DNA from: GCA-2728135 sp002728135
Lineage (GTDB): Bacteria; Pseudomonadota; Alphaproteobacteria; UBA828
Assembly (NCBI GenBank): GCA_963997635.1
Contig: CAXEND010000001.1
Coordinates: 124,001-188,000 of the forward strand
Length of the DNA stretch: 64,000 bases
Direction: 5' to 3'
Shown in pieces: positions 35,429 through 44,961 of the stretch. The notes under the pieces are model-generated. The model was given only the letters and a program-made list of their open reading frames with translations, was not told where the DNA came from and ran no database searches. Made by a program: the position numbers and the translations under genes. Position 1 is the first letter of the stretch; every line of letters begins with the position of its first letter.

Positions 35429-37156
35429 TTAATTGGCTTGTCTCCTAAGGAATGCAGGTATTTCAAGCGGATCATCTTCTTCTGATGTTTGCTCCGAAGT
35501 TATGGAGCCTGTTGACGTTTTAGAAATATCTAACTTTGGTTCCGTATTTTGGAATTTGGTACCTTCTAAAAGATCTGTTTTTTTATCAGATATATCTTCT
35601 TTGACAGTGATATTTTTATTTGCATCAGTAGTTTCTTGTCTTGCACGTCCAGTACCAGTCATTCTTTCAAAAAGGGATGGTGTACGCTTTTTGCCAACCT
35701 TTCCTACATTTAATAAGTCTGCTTCTGAAATAATATCCACACTTTTTGTGTTAGATATTTCAGGAGTTGGCATATTTGGATCTATTGGAGCAGCTGGAAT
35801 AAAAGCTTTTTCAGTTTCTAAATTTGAATCAGATGATTCATTAATTAGCGTTTTTTGTTTAAATGTTTGGGGTTTATTAGAAATAGTTACTCTTGCAGCT
35901 ACTCCACCACTTGTTGAGGCAGAAACTGTTTTAGATTTTATAAGTGTTGTTTTTTCTGGTGCTGATACTTCTTCATTTTTTGGACTAATTTTCTCCTCTT
36001 CAGGTAAAGATAACTCTACCTCATTAGTGCTTTCTACCATTTGGTTAGAGTCTATTTCTTCGTGTATCATTTCTGCCTTTGTTTCCTCAGACATCTGTTC
36101 GGCAGTAGGTCCTGATCCAGCTATATTACTAGTTGGCATTCCAAGTACATGAACGTTATTTGGCACATCTGGAACAGGGGCACGTGCACTATCTGCATCA
36201 ATACCTGTGGCAATAACTGCGACGCGCATAGATCCCTCTAGTTTTTCATCAATACTTGTACCGAATATTATATTGGCATTTTCATCAACCTCACGGCATA
36301 TGCGACTGGCAGCTTCGTCAACTTCGTGCAGTGTCATATCGGTAGACCCTGTAATATTAATGAGTACGCCTTGAGCTCCTTCAATGGATGCATTATCCAA
36401 CAGAGGGTTATTTATAGCTGCTTCGGCGGCTTCAACAGCACGTGTTGCACCTTCTGATTCACCTGTTCCCATCATCGCTTTGCCCATTTCACCCATCACG
36501 GTTCTTATGTCTGCAAAGTCAAGGTTTATAAGCCCAGGATTAATCATTAAGTCTGTCACTCCCCTTACACCAGCATGTAGAACATCATCTGCTAATTTAA
36601 ATGCTTCAGCAAATCCAGTATGTTCATTAGCAATTCTAAAGAGATTTTGATTTGGAATCACAATGAGAGTGTCTACATAGTTTTGTAATTCTTGTATGCC
36701 CGCGTCAGCTAACGTCATTCTTTGGAGTCCCTCAAACTGGAAGGGTTTTGTTACTACTCCAACGGTCAAAATACCTTGCTCTCGGGCTGCTCTGGCAATC
36801 ACAGGAGCGGCACCAGTACCAGTTCCGCCTCCCATGCCTGAGGCGATAAAGACCATATTGTTTCCATCAAGATACCGCTGGATATTTTCCAATGCTTCCT
36901 CTGCGGCAACTTTACCTATATCAGGTCTAGCGCCTGCACCTAAACCATTAGTTATATTTATTCCAAGCTGAATCCGATGTTCTGCAAGGGATTGCACAAG
37001 AGATTGTGAGTCAGTATTGGCTACTACAAAATCAACTCCCTCTAATTTTCCATTAATCATATTGTTGACGGCGTTTCCGCCAGCACCACCTACACCAAAT
37101 ACGGTTATTCGTGGCTTTGCCTCATCAAGAGACTGTGGTTTAAAATCAATAGTCAT
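35429..37156 (-). CDS. ftsZ: Cell division protein FtsZ
   Basis: Tubulin-like GTPase that forms the division ring. The GTP-binding motif GGGTGTG is at 109-115, preceded by GVGGAGGNAV (21-30) and NTDSQ. The GTPase domain ends near residue 325. A long, low-complexity linker rich in Glu, Ser, Thr and Lys (about 330-560) follows, and the C-terminal peptide PLEIPAFLRRQ, which binds FtsA and other partners, closes the protein. Total length 575 is long, as in many alphaproteobacteria, because of the linker. A very strong ribosome site (GGAGG) precedes the ATG. The 95-bp gap after ftsA may hold a promoter, but I see no convincing boxes. Confidence 0.98.
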   Translation of the reverse strand: MTIDFKPQSLDEAKPRITVFGVGGAGGNAVNNMINGKLEGVDFVVANTDSQSLVQSLAEHRIQLGINITNGLGAGARPDIGKVAAEEALENIQRYLDGNNMVFIASGMGGGTGTGAAPVIARAAREQGILTVGVVTKPFQFEGLQRMTLADAGIQELQNYVDTLIVIPNQNLFRIANEHTGFAEAFKLADDVLHAGVRGVTDLMINPGLINLDFADIRTVMGEMGKAMMGTGESEGATRAVEAAEAAINNPLLDNASIEGAQGVLINITGSTDMTLHEVDEAASRICREVDENANIIFGTSIDEKLEGSMRVAVIATGIDADSARAPVPDVPNNVHVLGMPTSNIAGSGPTAEQMSEETKAEMIHEEIDSNQMVESTNEVELSLPEEEKISPKNEEVSAPEKTTLIKSKTVSASTSGGVAARVTISNKPQTFKQKTLINESSDSNLETEKAFIPAAPIDPNMPTPEISNTKSVDIISEADLLNVGKVGKKRTPSLFERMTGTGRARQETTDANKNITVKEDISDKKTDLLEGTKFQNTEPKLDISKTSTGSITSEQTSEEDDPLEIPAFLRRQAN

Positions 37157-37251
37157 AAGAACCTCCAGAAACTATTTTTAAAAGCGTGATTGCCATTATC
37201 TCCCATAGGTTTTTCCCATCTTCACCTGCAACGGCAACATGTGAGTGGGTT

Positions 37252-38493
37252 TCAAAAGTTTTCTTTCAGCCATTGGCTTATCCTTCCTAATGCTGTTTCA
37301 GCTATCCATGGAGGAGGCCGCCCTTGAGATGGACGGTTTCTGGCTTTACTGTGTTTGGTAGCTGCATAAATTAATATACCAGCCGCACTAGCGCAGTCTG
37401 GTCCTGCAGCTGCTTCAGCTAATCCCTGTATAGGTAGTGGTCTTGCTAGCCTTACTTGTTTGTCTAGGATTTGGCTTGCTAAGTCAGCAATTCCCGATAA
37501 TTCGCTGCCACCTCCTGTTAATACAACTCTTCGATCTGTGAGTTGGGTAGCTGAAGATCGATCTAATGTGTCTCTGATCATCTCAAATGTTTCCTCAAGA
37601 CGTGGCCGAACAATACCTGCAAGGAGAGCTTTTGGAACTTGTTTGACTGCTGAATTATCCGTTTCACCTAGCATTGGAATTTCTACCATTTCTCTATCAA
37701 CGGGATTTCCACCCATGGCATCTGCAAAAAAACGTTTCATCCTTTCTGCACTTGCAACAGGTGTTGAGAGGCCCTTTGCAATATCGTTTGTAATATGTTG
37801 TGCACCAATTGGTATAGTTGTTGCCCAACTAAGTTCACCCTCAGAGAATGTTGCTATGTTTGTTGTCCCACCACCTAGGTCAATTAAGGTTACACCGAGA
37901 TCCATTTCATCTTGAACAAGGCAAGCCAGACCTGCTGCATACGCATTATTTACTGGCGCCGTAACTGTTAAATCGCAACGATTAACGCAAGAAATTAAGT
38001 TTCTTAGTCCGCTATCTGCAACACTCACAAGGTGCAAATGAACAGATAGTTGATTACCTTGCATTCCTCTTGGATCCCGTATTCCTACAGCATGATCTAA
38101 TTTGAAACTTATAGGGATGGCGTGAAGAAGTGCATAATCGATAGTGCCTTGATCCAGACCAGCTGCATCAAATGCATTTTGGATATCTTCATCTTCAATT
38201 GTGCGTCCCTTCACTTGAATAGATGCTTCAGCATATGAGGAATTGACAGCATTTCCAGACAATCCAGCAAATACAGAATCAACTCTAGTACCTGCCATGG
38301 TCTCAGCTCTATGAACCGATCTACGAATAGCGTTTGCTGCTGAATCCATATCTATGACGGTGCCTTTACTAATTCCTGACGAAACCTCGTGCCCAATACC
38401 AGTAATTTGTATTTCTCCAGCCACATCAAGTTCAGCTATAAAACAGTTTATTCTGGTAGTGCCGGCATCAAGTGCTGCGATTGTTTGACTCAT
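37252..38493 (-). CDS. ftsA: Cell division protein FtsA
   Basis: Actin-like ATPase that tethers FtsZ to the inner membrane. The phosphate-1 motif LDAGTTRINCFIAE lies at the N-terminus and the phosphate-2 motif VTLIDLGGGTTNIATF near residue 200; TGGGSELSGI is the adenosine motif. The C-terminus (ISQWLKENF) fits the amphipathic membrane-targeting helix. The ATG at 38493 is preferred, leaving a 10-base gap to ftsQ; the longer frame to 38526 starts with TTG inside ftsQ and adds 11 non-family residues. Confidence 0.96.
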   Translation of the reverse strand: MSQTIAALDAGTTRINCFIAELDVAGEIQITGIGHEVSSGISKGTVIDMDSAANAIRRSVHRAETMAGTRVDSVFAGLSGNAVNSSYAEASIQVKGRTIEDEDIQNAFDAAGLDQGTIDYALLHAIPISFKLDHAVGIRDPRGMQGNQLSVHLHLVSVADSGLRNLISCVNRCDLTVTAPVNNAYAAGLACLVQDEMDLGVTLIDLGGGTTNIATFSEGELSWATTIPIGAQHITNDIAKGLSTPVASAERMKRFFADAMGGNPVDREMVEIPMLGETDNSAVKQVPKALLAGIVRPRLEETFEMIRDTLDRSSATQLTDRRVVLTGGGSELSGIADLASQILDKQVRLARPLPIQGLAEAAAGPDCASAAGILIYAATKHSKARNRPSQGRPPPWIAETALGRISQWLKENF

Positions 38494-38503
38494 TGTTTGC
38501 TCA

Positions 38504-39370
38504 TTATGTCGTTTTTTCGTTATCAATCTTATTTGTATTAATTCGAAGAATCATTCTGTCTGGAAACCTCAAGTCAATGACTTTTACATCACTGTCAAAA
38601 AAATTGTTTTCAAGATTTGCAGACGCAAGTCTAGACCAAGCCTTGCTCATATTTATTTCTGGAAGATAAACTCTTATTCCACCTTCGAATATTATGTCCC
38701 ACCGTCGGTTACCAATCCGAACTGCTGCTACCACACGCTCATATAAATAGGGTTCTTCAGCTATAGTTTGAAAGAGTATAGGTGCTGTTTCGCGTGCGTT
38801 TTTTCCTACAATGATTGGCAGGTGACTATACACGTCTGTTAATGCGTCATTGATTACTGAACCCTCGCGGTCTATTAAAACGATTTTTCCCTCATTTTGC
38901 CATAACGCAAATGGTCGTCTTTCAATAATTTTAATATGAATGTTATCTGGAAGTTTTCTAGTAATCTGGGCACTTTTTACCCAACCTAAAGACTCCACCC
39001 TATCTTTTGCAGATTCTGCATCAAAGTTAAGGATAGGGTCTCCACGTTGTATTCCAATTGCTTCCAATAAATCTGGTATACTAGTTTTTGATCTGCCCTC
39101 TGAGTAAACATTATTAACTTTAAGACCAAAATTTATTGATAATGTTTTTACATTAGAATTAAACTCATTATTTACCTTGCTGATGGTGCCTGGTTGACTG
39201 AGCCAGATACCTGCAGCTAATGCTATAGAGGCAAAAGATAGGAAAAAACATATAAAACGACGATGGGTTTTAAGTCTTTTCCTAATAGCAGGCCAAACAA
39301 GATTTCTCCGTTTGGTTCGAAGTTGTTGTGTATTTGATCGTAGGCGATCGTCGAAACTTAATTGTCGCAT
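38504..39370 (-). CDS. ftsQ: Cell division protein FtsQ
   Basis: A bitopic inner-membrane protein of the divisome. A basic cytoplasmic N-terminus (to about 35) precedes one membrane helix (about 37-54). A POTRA domain follows (GIQRGDPILNFDAESAKDRVESLGWVKSA, about 90-118) with the KLPDNIHIKIIERRPFALWQ segment, then the FtsQ C-terminal domain. 288 residues. The start overlaps the ddl end by 13 bases. Position between ddl and ftsA is the canonical one. Confidence 0.95.
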   Translation of the reverse strand: MRQLSFDDRLRSNTQQLRTKRRNLVWPAIRKRLKTHRRFICFFLSFASIALAAGIWLSQPGTISKVNNEFNSNVKTLSINFGLKVNNVYSEGRSKTSIPDLLEAIGIQRGDPILNFDAESAKDRVESLGWVKSAQITRKLPDNIHIKIIERRPFALWQNEGKIVLIDREGSVINDALTDVYSHLPIIVGKNARETAPILFQTIAEEPYLYERVVAAVRIGNRRWDIIFEGGIRVYLPEINMSKAWSRLASANLENNFFDSDVKVIDLRFPDRMILRINTNKIDNEKTT

Positions 39371-40281
39371 CTCGCCTCCTTTACCATCCAGCAGACTAGA
39401 TCATTAAAGCCTATTCCATAATTGGCTGCGACTTCTGGTACTAGCGATAGGGGTGTCATTCCGGGTTGAGTATTAATTTCTAAGACATAGAGTTTTCCCG
39501 GTTCCCCTTCACTGTCATCATACCGAAGGTCTGTTCTAGTAACTCCACGACATCCAATAGACATGTGAGCTAAAGTTGCTAACTCAAGTGCTTCTTGATA
39601 TGCATCCGAATGAATAGGTGCAGGTACTATATGTTGTGCTTTGCCTGCAGTATATTTTGACTCGTAATCATAGAATCGACCGATTGGTTGAATTTCGATT
39701 GCACCAATTGCTTTATCGCCCATAACCACAACTTGTATGTCACGCCCAGGAATGTAATTTTCTACTAAAACCTGATTACCCCATTTCCATTCATTTGTCT
39801 TAAGCGGGGCTAAATCATCCTCATCTATTACTACTATTACCCCGACACTTGACCCTTCATTAATAGGTTTTACTACAAAGGGGGGCTTCATTGTTTTGCT
39901 TATGGTTAAACTTTTCCTGTTTATTATTAAATTCTTAGGACATACAATTCCTGCTTGAGTAAAAATTCTATTAGCTAATGGTTTGTTCATTGCAATTGCT
40001 GATGCAAGGACTCCTGAATGAGTATATGGGATTTTTAAAAGTTCAAGAACTCCTTGGACACAACCATCTTCACCCCAACGGCCGTGCAAGGCATTAAAAA
40101 CTATATCTGGTTTAATTTGTTGTATTTCTTTTGGAAAATCACGGTTAACATCTATTGTAGTTACTTTATAACCTTCTGCTATTAAAGCATTTTTAACAGC
40201 ACCGCCAGAAACCAAAGAAACTTCTCTTTCTGCGGACCATCCTCCCATTAATACTGCTATGTGAGTTAATTTCACGGTCAC
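39358..40281 (-). CDS. ddl: D-alanine--D-alanine ligase
   Basis: ATP-grasp enzyme that makes the D-Ala-D-Ala dipeptide for peptidoglycan. Recognisable are AVLMGGWSAEREVSLVSG (about 9-26), NALHGRWGEDG (about 60-70), VKPINEGSSVGV (about 137-148) and the C-terminal EINTQPGMTPLSLVP. 307 residues is normal. The GTG start is supported by AGAGGTG 8 bases upstream and overlaps the murB stop as GTGA. Confidence 0.97.
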   Translation of the reverse strand: MTVKLTHIAVLMGGWSAEREVSLVSGGAVKNALIAEGYKVTTIDVNRDFPKEIQQIKPDIVFNALHGRWGEDGCVQGVLELLKIPYTHSGVLASAIAMNKPLANRIFTQAGIVCPKNLIINRKSLTISKTMKPPFVVKPINEGSSVGVIVVIDEDDLAPLKTNEWKWGNQVLVENYIPGRDIQVVVMGDKAIGAIEIQPIGRFYDYESKYTAGKAQHIVPAPIHSDAYQEALELATLAHMSIGCRGVTRTDLRYDDSEGEPGKLYVLEINTQPGMTPLSLVPEVAANYGIGFNDLVCWMVKEARCDN

Positions 40282-41231
40282 TTTATATTCACCTCTCCAA
40301 AAGATCTGGTTCGACTACCAATTCGTTTGATTTCCCATTCAAGTTTAATACCAGAATTTTTTTCAACTCTTGAACGCACTTCCTCCCCAAGGTTTTCAAT
40401 ATCTGAAGCTGTTGCATTTTTTTTATTTATTATAAAATTGCAATGTTTCTTAGAAATTTCTGCATCACCAACTTGTAATCCCCTACAACCAGCTTCTTCG
40501 ATAAGTTTCCATGCTTTTGCTCCTGCAGGATTTTTAAATGTGCTTCCACCAGTTCGCGTTCGAATTGGTTGCGATTGGTCACGATAATTTGCAATCTCAG
40601 TCATCCGCTTTTTAATAAGTATAGGATCGCCATTAATTACCCTGAGGCTTGTTTCAATAAAAATCCAATCCTCAGGTATTGAACATTTCCTGTAACTAAA
40701 TCCCATTTCGCTGTTAGTCAGATATTTCTTTGTCCCATCAGAAGAAATAGCTGTTGCAGAAATAACTACATCAGACATCTCCCTGCCAAATGCTCCTGCA
40801 TTCATCCTTAAAGCACCACCGATAGTACCAGGTACACCCGATAAAAACTCTAATCCTTCTAGTCCATTACTTGACGCAATTTTTGAGACATTACTATCTA
40901 GAGCTGCGGCACCGGCATTAATAGATATACCCAAATCATCTTTACAAATAGAAATTTCGGAAAAGTCTTTTAGCAGTCGAATAGTAACACCAGATATTCC
41001 CCCATCACGGATCAAAATATTTGAACCAACACCAATTACAGTATGGTTTAAACCGTTTGGTTTTTGAGTTAAAAAGTTTTCTAGATCTTCAGTGCATTTT
41101 GGTTTGAACAAATATTCTGCACACCCTCCTGTTTGGAACCAAGTGTTATTGGCAATTTTTGCATTTTTAGTTAGTCGGCCTTTATGTTGGAAACCGTAAT
41201 CCATAAAACTATGTGCAGTTATACTGTTCAT
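40278..41231 (-). CDS. murB: UDP-N-acetylenolpyruvoylglucosamine reductase
   Basis: FAD enzyme that reduces the enolpyruvyl group to give UDP-MurNAc. The FAD-binding fold shows NTWFQTGGCAEYLF (about 28-41), GVGSNILIRDGGISGV and GLEFLSGVPGTIGGALRMNAGAFG (about 128-151), and the late motif GGSTFKNPAG holds the catalytic serine region. 317 residues. ATGA overlap with murC. Confidence 0.97.
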   Translation of the reverse strand: MNSITAHSFMDYGFQHKGRLTKNAKIANNTWFQTGGCAEYLFKPKCTEDLENFLTQKPNGLNHTVIGVGSNILIRDGGISGVTIRLLKDFSEISICKDDLGISINAGAAALDSNVSKIASSNGLEGLEFLSGVPGTIGGALRMNAGAFGREMSDVVISATAISSDGTKKYLTNSEMGFSYRKCSIPEDWIFIETSLRVINGDPILIKKRMTEIANYRDQSQPIRTRTGGSTFKNPAGAKAWKLIEEAGCRGLQVGDAEISKKHCNFIINKKNATASDIENLGEEVRSRVEKNSGIKLEWEIKRIGSRTRSFGEVNIK

Positions 41232-42682
41232 CTTACAGATCCAGTAGAAGGTTTATTTGTAATCATATCTTTTGTATTTCTTAGTTTCCCCAGAGCTTTT
41301 GGGAGTGCATTAGCCCAATGTGTTATAGTTCCTGCCCCAAGACAGACCACTATATCTCCAGAATTAAGAAAAGGATTAATTAGTTCTGCAAGATCTTCGG
41401 GTTGTTTGAGAATCATTACATTTCGATGTCCTCTTGCACGTAATCCTTCAACTAAAGAATCTCTATTTACACCCGGTATAGGTGCTTCTCCAGCTGCATA
41501 AACATCGCTTACTACAACTATATCTGCATTATTAAAACAAACACAAAAATCTTCGAATAAATCTTTTAGTCTGCTAAATCTGTGTGGTTGGACAACAGCT
41601 ACAATCTTTCCTTTATATGCTTCTCTTGCAGACTCAAGTACGGCACTTATTTCAACAGGATGATGGCCATAGTCATCAATAATTACTATTCCATCAATAT
41701 TACCTGTAAGTGTGAATCTGCGTTTAACACCTTTAAATTCTCTAAGAGATTTTTGTATTATATTATGGTCTATGCCCATTTCTCGGGCTATTGCAATGGC
41801 TGCAAGGGAATTAAGAACATTATGTGTCCCTAGCATGGGAAATCTGATCTTTTCTAGAGTTATAACTGTTTTTTTATGTCTATCAGTTATTGAGACGTCA
41901 AAAACTGATCCAAATGCATCACTGGATATAGATGATGCACAAATATCTGCCTGTGGACTTAGTCCATAAGTTATAATTCGCCTATCCCATATTTTACCTA
42001 TTAGTGACTGAACTTCTGGGTGATCGATACATAATGCAGCAAAACCATAGAATGGAATACTCTCGACAAAATTACGGTATGCTGATCTTACTGAGTCAAA
42101 ATCACCATAAAATTCCATGTGTTCCGGATCAATATTTGTTACGACAGCTACAGTTGCCGGTAATTTTACAAAACTACCATCTGACTCATCAGATTCAACA
42201 ACCATCCACTCTCCATCACCTAACCTAGCATTTGTTCCATAAGCATTGATAATTCCTCCATTGATCACAGTAGGATCCAATCCAACTCCATCTAGAACTT
42301 GAGCAATTATTGAGGTAGTTGTGGTTTTTCCGTGAGTTCCTGCAACGGCAATAGACCATTTTAATCGCATAAGCTCTGCTAGCATTTCCGCACGTTGAAC
42401 AATAGGAATAAAATTAGCTCTAGCTGCCACAATTTCAGGGTTATCTTTTGAGATTGCAGAAGAAACTACAATCACTTCTGCATCATTTATATTCTTTTCG
42501 TCATGTCCAATTTTCACTTTAATGCCCATAGTCTTTAGTCTATCAACACTATTACTAGCGAATAAATCAGACCCTTGAACTATATAACCGAGGTTGTGCA
42601 TCACCTCTGCAATACCGCTCATTCCTATCCCACCTATTCCAACAAAGTGTATGCGTCCTATGTTCAGTGGTAACGATTTCAT
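41228..42682 (-). CDS. murC: UDP-N-acetylmuramate--L-alanine ligase
   Basis: Adds the first residue, L-Ala, of the stem peptide. The N-terminal UDP-binding motif is HFVGIGGIGMSGIAEV (12-27), the ATP-binding loop AGTHGKTTTTSII (about 115-127), and DDYGHHPVEI marks the ligase C-terminal domain. 484 residues. It directly abuts murG (no gap) and overlaps murB. Confidence 0.98.
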   Translation of the reverse strand: MKSLPLNIGRIHFVGIGGIGMSGIAEVMHNLGYIVQGSDLFASNSVDRLKTMGIKVKIGHDEKNINDAEVIVVSSAISKDNPEIVAARANFIPIVQRAEMLAELMRLKWSIAVAGTHGKTTTTSIIAQVLDGVGLDPTVINGGIINAYGTNARLGDGEWMVVESDESDGSFVKLPATVAVVTNIDPEHMEFYGDFDSVRSAYRNFVESIPFYGFAALCIDHPEVQSLIGKIWDRRIITYGLSPQADICASSISSDAFGSVFDVSITDRHKKTVITLEKIRFPMLGTHNVLNSLAAIAIAREMGIDHNIIQKSLREFKGVKRRFTLTGNIDGIVIIDDYGHHPVEISAVLESAREAYKGKIVAVVQPHRFSRLKDLFEDFCVCFNNADIVVVSDVYAAGEAPIPGVNRDSLVEGLRARGHRNVMILKQPEDLAELINPFLNSGDIVVCLGAGTITHWANALPKALGKLRNTKDMITNKPSTGSVR

Positions 42683-43837
42683 TTAAGCCTCCCTTTTTTT
42701 GAGAGTCTTAGTATTGATATTACATTCAGAACTAGACGTTAGTGTTTCGATAAGATTTGCTAAGTTTATGGCTGCATTTGGAATGCCAGACTTATGAGAA
42801 GCTTGTGCCATATATGCTAGTTTGTTGGTATTGAGTAATAAGTTTGTGATTTTTGATGCTATAATTTCGTAGTTATGATTTTCTTCTATTATTACTTCAG
42901 CACCACCTGATTTTGAAAATTGGTATGCATTTTTGTGCTGGTGCTTATTCGTAGCATGAGGATAGGGTACTAATAAGGCAGGACGCCCAATTATGGCAAG
43001 TTCAGAAATTGTGGACGCACCTGCACGAGAAATTACTAAATGTGCATCAGCTAAAAGTTCTGCAATATTATCATAGAATTCAGCAACCTTTGCATCAACA
43101 GGACTACCAACAATTTTACGGCGAATCTGGTCAATATTTTCAGGTCGGCATTGGATTGTTAGCTGGATACGTGAGATAAGGTTACTAGGTAATTTTAATA
43201 ATACTTTTGGGATAATATTATCTAGGTATTTTGACCCTTGGCTCCCCCCAATTACTAAAATTTTTATTTTATCGCCATTTTGTGGAGCTTTGTATTTTAT
43301 TTTTCTAAACTTATTAATATCAGCTCTAACTGGATTTCCTGTATGAATTATATTTCCTTTGTTTTTATTTAATCCTTGTGTTTCAAGATATGAGGTTGCA
43401 ACAATATTACTTATGGGTGCTAATAATTTATTAGCTCGTCCGGCAACTGCATTTTGTTCGTGAATAACAGTTTTAATTCGTCCAACTTTTGCAGCTAATA
43501 AAGTAGGTAGTGAGGGGTATCCTCCAAATCCAATAACTACTGAAGGTGATAGACTCTTAAGAATTTTATATGCATGGATTACTCTAAATAGGGTTAATAG
43601 AGCCCCAGAAAGAATCGAGATAAACTTGATACTCCACGAATGGCTAGAATAGATGAAGTGGGTATCAATGGAGCCGAGTGTTCCACCATATGCATGGGTT
43701 CTCATGTCGGTTAATAAGGCAAGCTTATACCCTCGGTCAATGAGTATTCTGGCGACAGCTTCAGCTGGGAAAAGGTGTCCGCCAGTTCCACCAGCTGCTA
43801 AAACAATTAGATTTTTTTTATCAATTTGCGAGTTCAT
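42683..43837 (-). CDS. murG: Undecaprenyl-PP-MurNAc-pentapeptide GlcNAc transferase MurG
   Basis: Inner-membrane-associated glycosyltransferase that converts lipid I to lipid II. AAGGTGGHLFPAEAVA (14-29) is the acceptor-site G loop; VIGFGGYPSLPTLLAA and HEQNAVAGRANKLL are family marks, and VIGGSQGSKYLD and SRAGASTISELAIIGRPALLVPY form the UDP-GlcNAc site. 384 residues, slightly long because of the C-terminus (SSSECNINTKTLKKREA). The start overlaps the ftsW stop by ATGA. Confidence 0.97.
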   Translation of the reverse strand: MNSQIDKKNLIVLAAGGTGGHLFPAEAVARILIDRGYKLALLTDMRTHAYGGTLGSIDTHFIYSSHSWSIKFISILSGALLTLFRVIHAYKILKSLSPSVVIGFGGYPSLPTLLAAKVGRIKTVIHEQNAVAGRANKLLAPISNIVATSYLETQGLNKNKGNIIHTGNPVRADINKFRKIKYKAPQNGDKIKILVIGGSQGSKYLDNIIPKVLLKLPSNLISRIQLTIQCRPENIDQIRRKIVGSPVDAKVAEFYDNIAELLADAHLVISRAGASTISELAIIGRPALLVPYPHATNKHQHKNAYQFSKSGGAEVIIEENHNYEIIASKITNLLLNTNKLAYMAQASHKSGIPNAAINLANLIETLTSSSECNINTKTLKKREA

Positions 43838-44961
43838 GTTATTTGCTCACGTTTGAGATAATCAAGGCGGGTAAGTGCTAGTACCATACCCATTCCAATT
43901 GCAGTGGCGATTAAAGATGAACCTCCGTAACTTACGAAAGGTAAAGTCATTCCCTTAGCTGGCAATAATCTGACAGCGACACCCATATTGATCAGAGCTT
44001 GTAACCCAAATTGAGTTAGGAGACCTGCAACAGCAAGTAGTACAAAAAGATTTGCGTCTCTAAGGACTCTAGAAAAACCACGCAAAACAACGAAAGCAAA
44101 GAGAGAGACTACCAAAAGACATGCTAGTGCACCGAATTCTTCACCAGCAACTGCAAATATAAAATCTGTGTGGCTGTCAGGGAGATCTTCTTTTATTCGC
44201 CCCTCGCCTGGCCCAAGACCAAATAATCCACCGTTCTCAAAAGCACGTAGAGAGGTGTTAACTTGATATTGGTCACCCGCGGCAGGGTTGGTAAATCTAT
44301 CAATACGATCTGCTACATGTGGTAAAGCAGTATATGCTGCAACTACGAGTCCAAGTCCTCCAAATAATGCGGCTGCAACCCAGAACATGGGTAGTCCTGC
44401 AAGAAAAAATTGAATAAACCAGACTGCTGTAACTGTAATGGTCATCCCAAAATCTGGTTGTAAAATTAGAAGAGTTGCCACACAGAAAAATAAACAGCAC
44501 GCTATAAATTTTCCTGGAAATTTAGAGTCTTGTTTTTGAGCCGAAAACATCCAAGCCACAACCACTGCAAAAAAAGGCTTTAGAAATTCTGAAGGTTGAA
44601 TTGTAAAGCCTCCTAGACTCAGCCACCGACTGGCACCTTTTGCCTCATGACCAGCAAATAAAGTTACTAACATTAATAGAAGAGTTATAATTAGTCCTAT
44701 AGTAGCAAGTCTTCGAACACCTTGATGACTCAATAGCGAAACAATTACCAGCAAGACAATAGATGGTGCAAAAAATACAAATTGATTTCTAACAAAATGA
44801 AATGGATCTAACCCTATTCTCTCAGCAGCACCAGGTGATGCAGCCATCGTAAGGACAGCCCCGATGGCTACTAAAAGAAGAAGAGCCACTAATGTCCATC
44901 GGTCAATAGTCCACCACCATCGACCAATAACACTTCGATCCGCACGACTAAAGCTGCTCAA
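43834..44961 (-). CDS. ftsW: SEDS-family peptidoglycan polymerase FtsW
   Basis: Integral membrane glycosyltransferase that polymerises septal lipid II with FtsI. About ten helices, with SEDS features such as GHEAKGASRWLSLGGFTIQPSE, FILQPDFG-like LILQPDFGMT, GEGRIKEDLPDSHTDFIFAVAGEEFG and LPFVSYGGSSL. The TTG at 44961 is proposed as the start: AGGAGAGG precedes it at ideal distance within the end of murD, and the protein then begins SSFSRADRSVIGRWWW, like other alphaproteobacterial FtsW. The longer frame to 45000 also starts with TTG but lacks a ribosome site. Confidence 0.95.
   Translation of the reverse strand: MSSFSRADRSVIGRWWWTIDRWTLVALLLLVAIGAVLTMAASPGAAERIGLDPFHFVRNQFVFFAPSIVLLVIVSLLSHQGVRRLATIGLIITLLLMLVTLFAGHEAKGASRWLSLGGFTIQPSEFLKPFFAVVVAWMFSAQKQDSKFPGKFIACCLFFCVATLLILQPDFGMTITVTAVWFIQFFLAGLPMFWVAAALFGGLGLVVAAYTALPHVADRIDRFTNPAAGDQYQVNTSLRAFENGGLFGLGPGEGRIKEDLPDSHTDFIFAVAGEEFGALACLLVVSLFAFVVLRGFSRVLRDANLFVLLAVAGLLTQFGLQALINMGVAVRLLPAKGMTLPFVSYGGSSLIATAIGMGMVLALTRLDYLKREQIT

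Noticed and set aside
35433..36152. A 239-codon open frame on the plus strand across the ftsZ tail
   Set aside because: It lies opposite the low-complexity FtsZ linker and is Ser/Val-rich as expected from reading Glu/Ser/Thr codons backwards. No ribosome site or family is seen.
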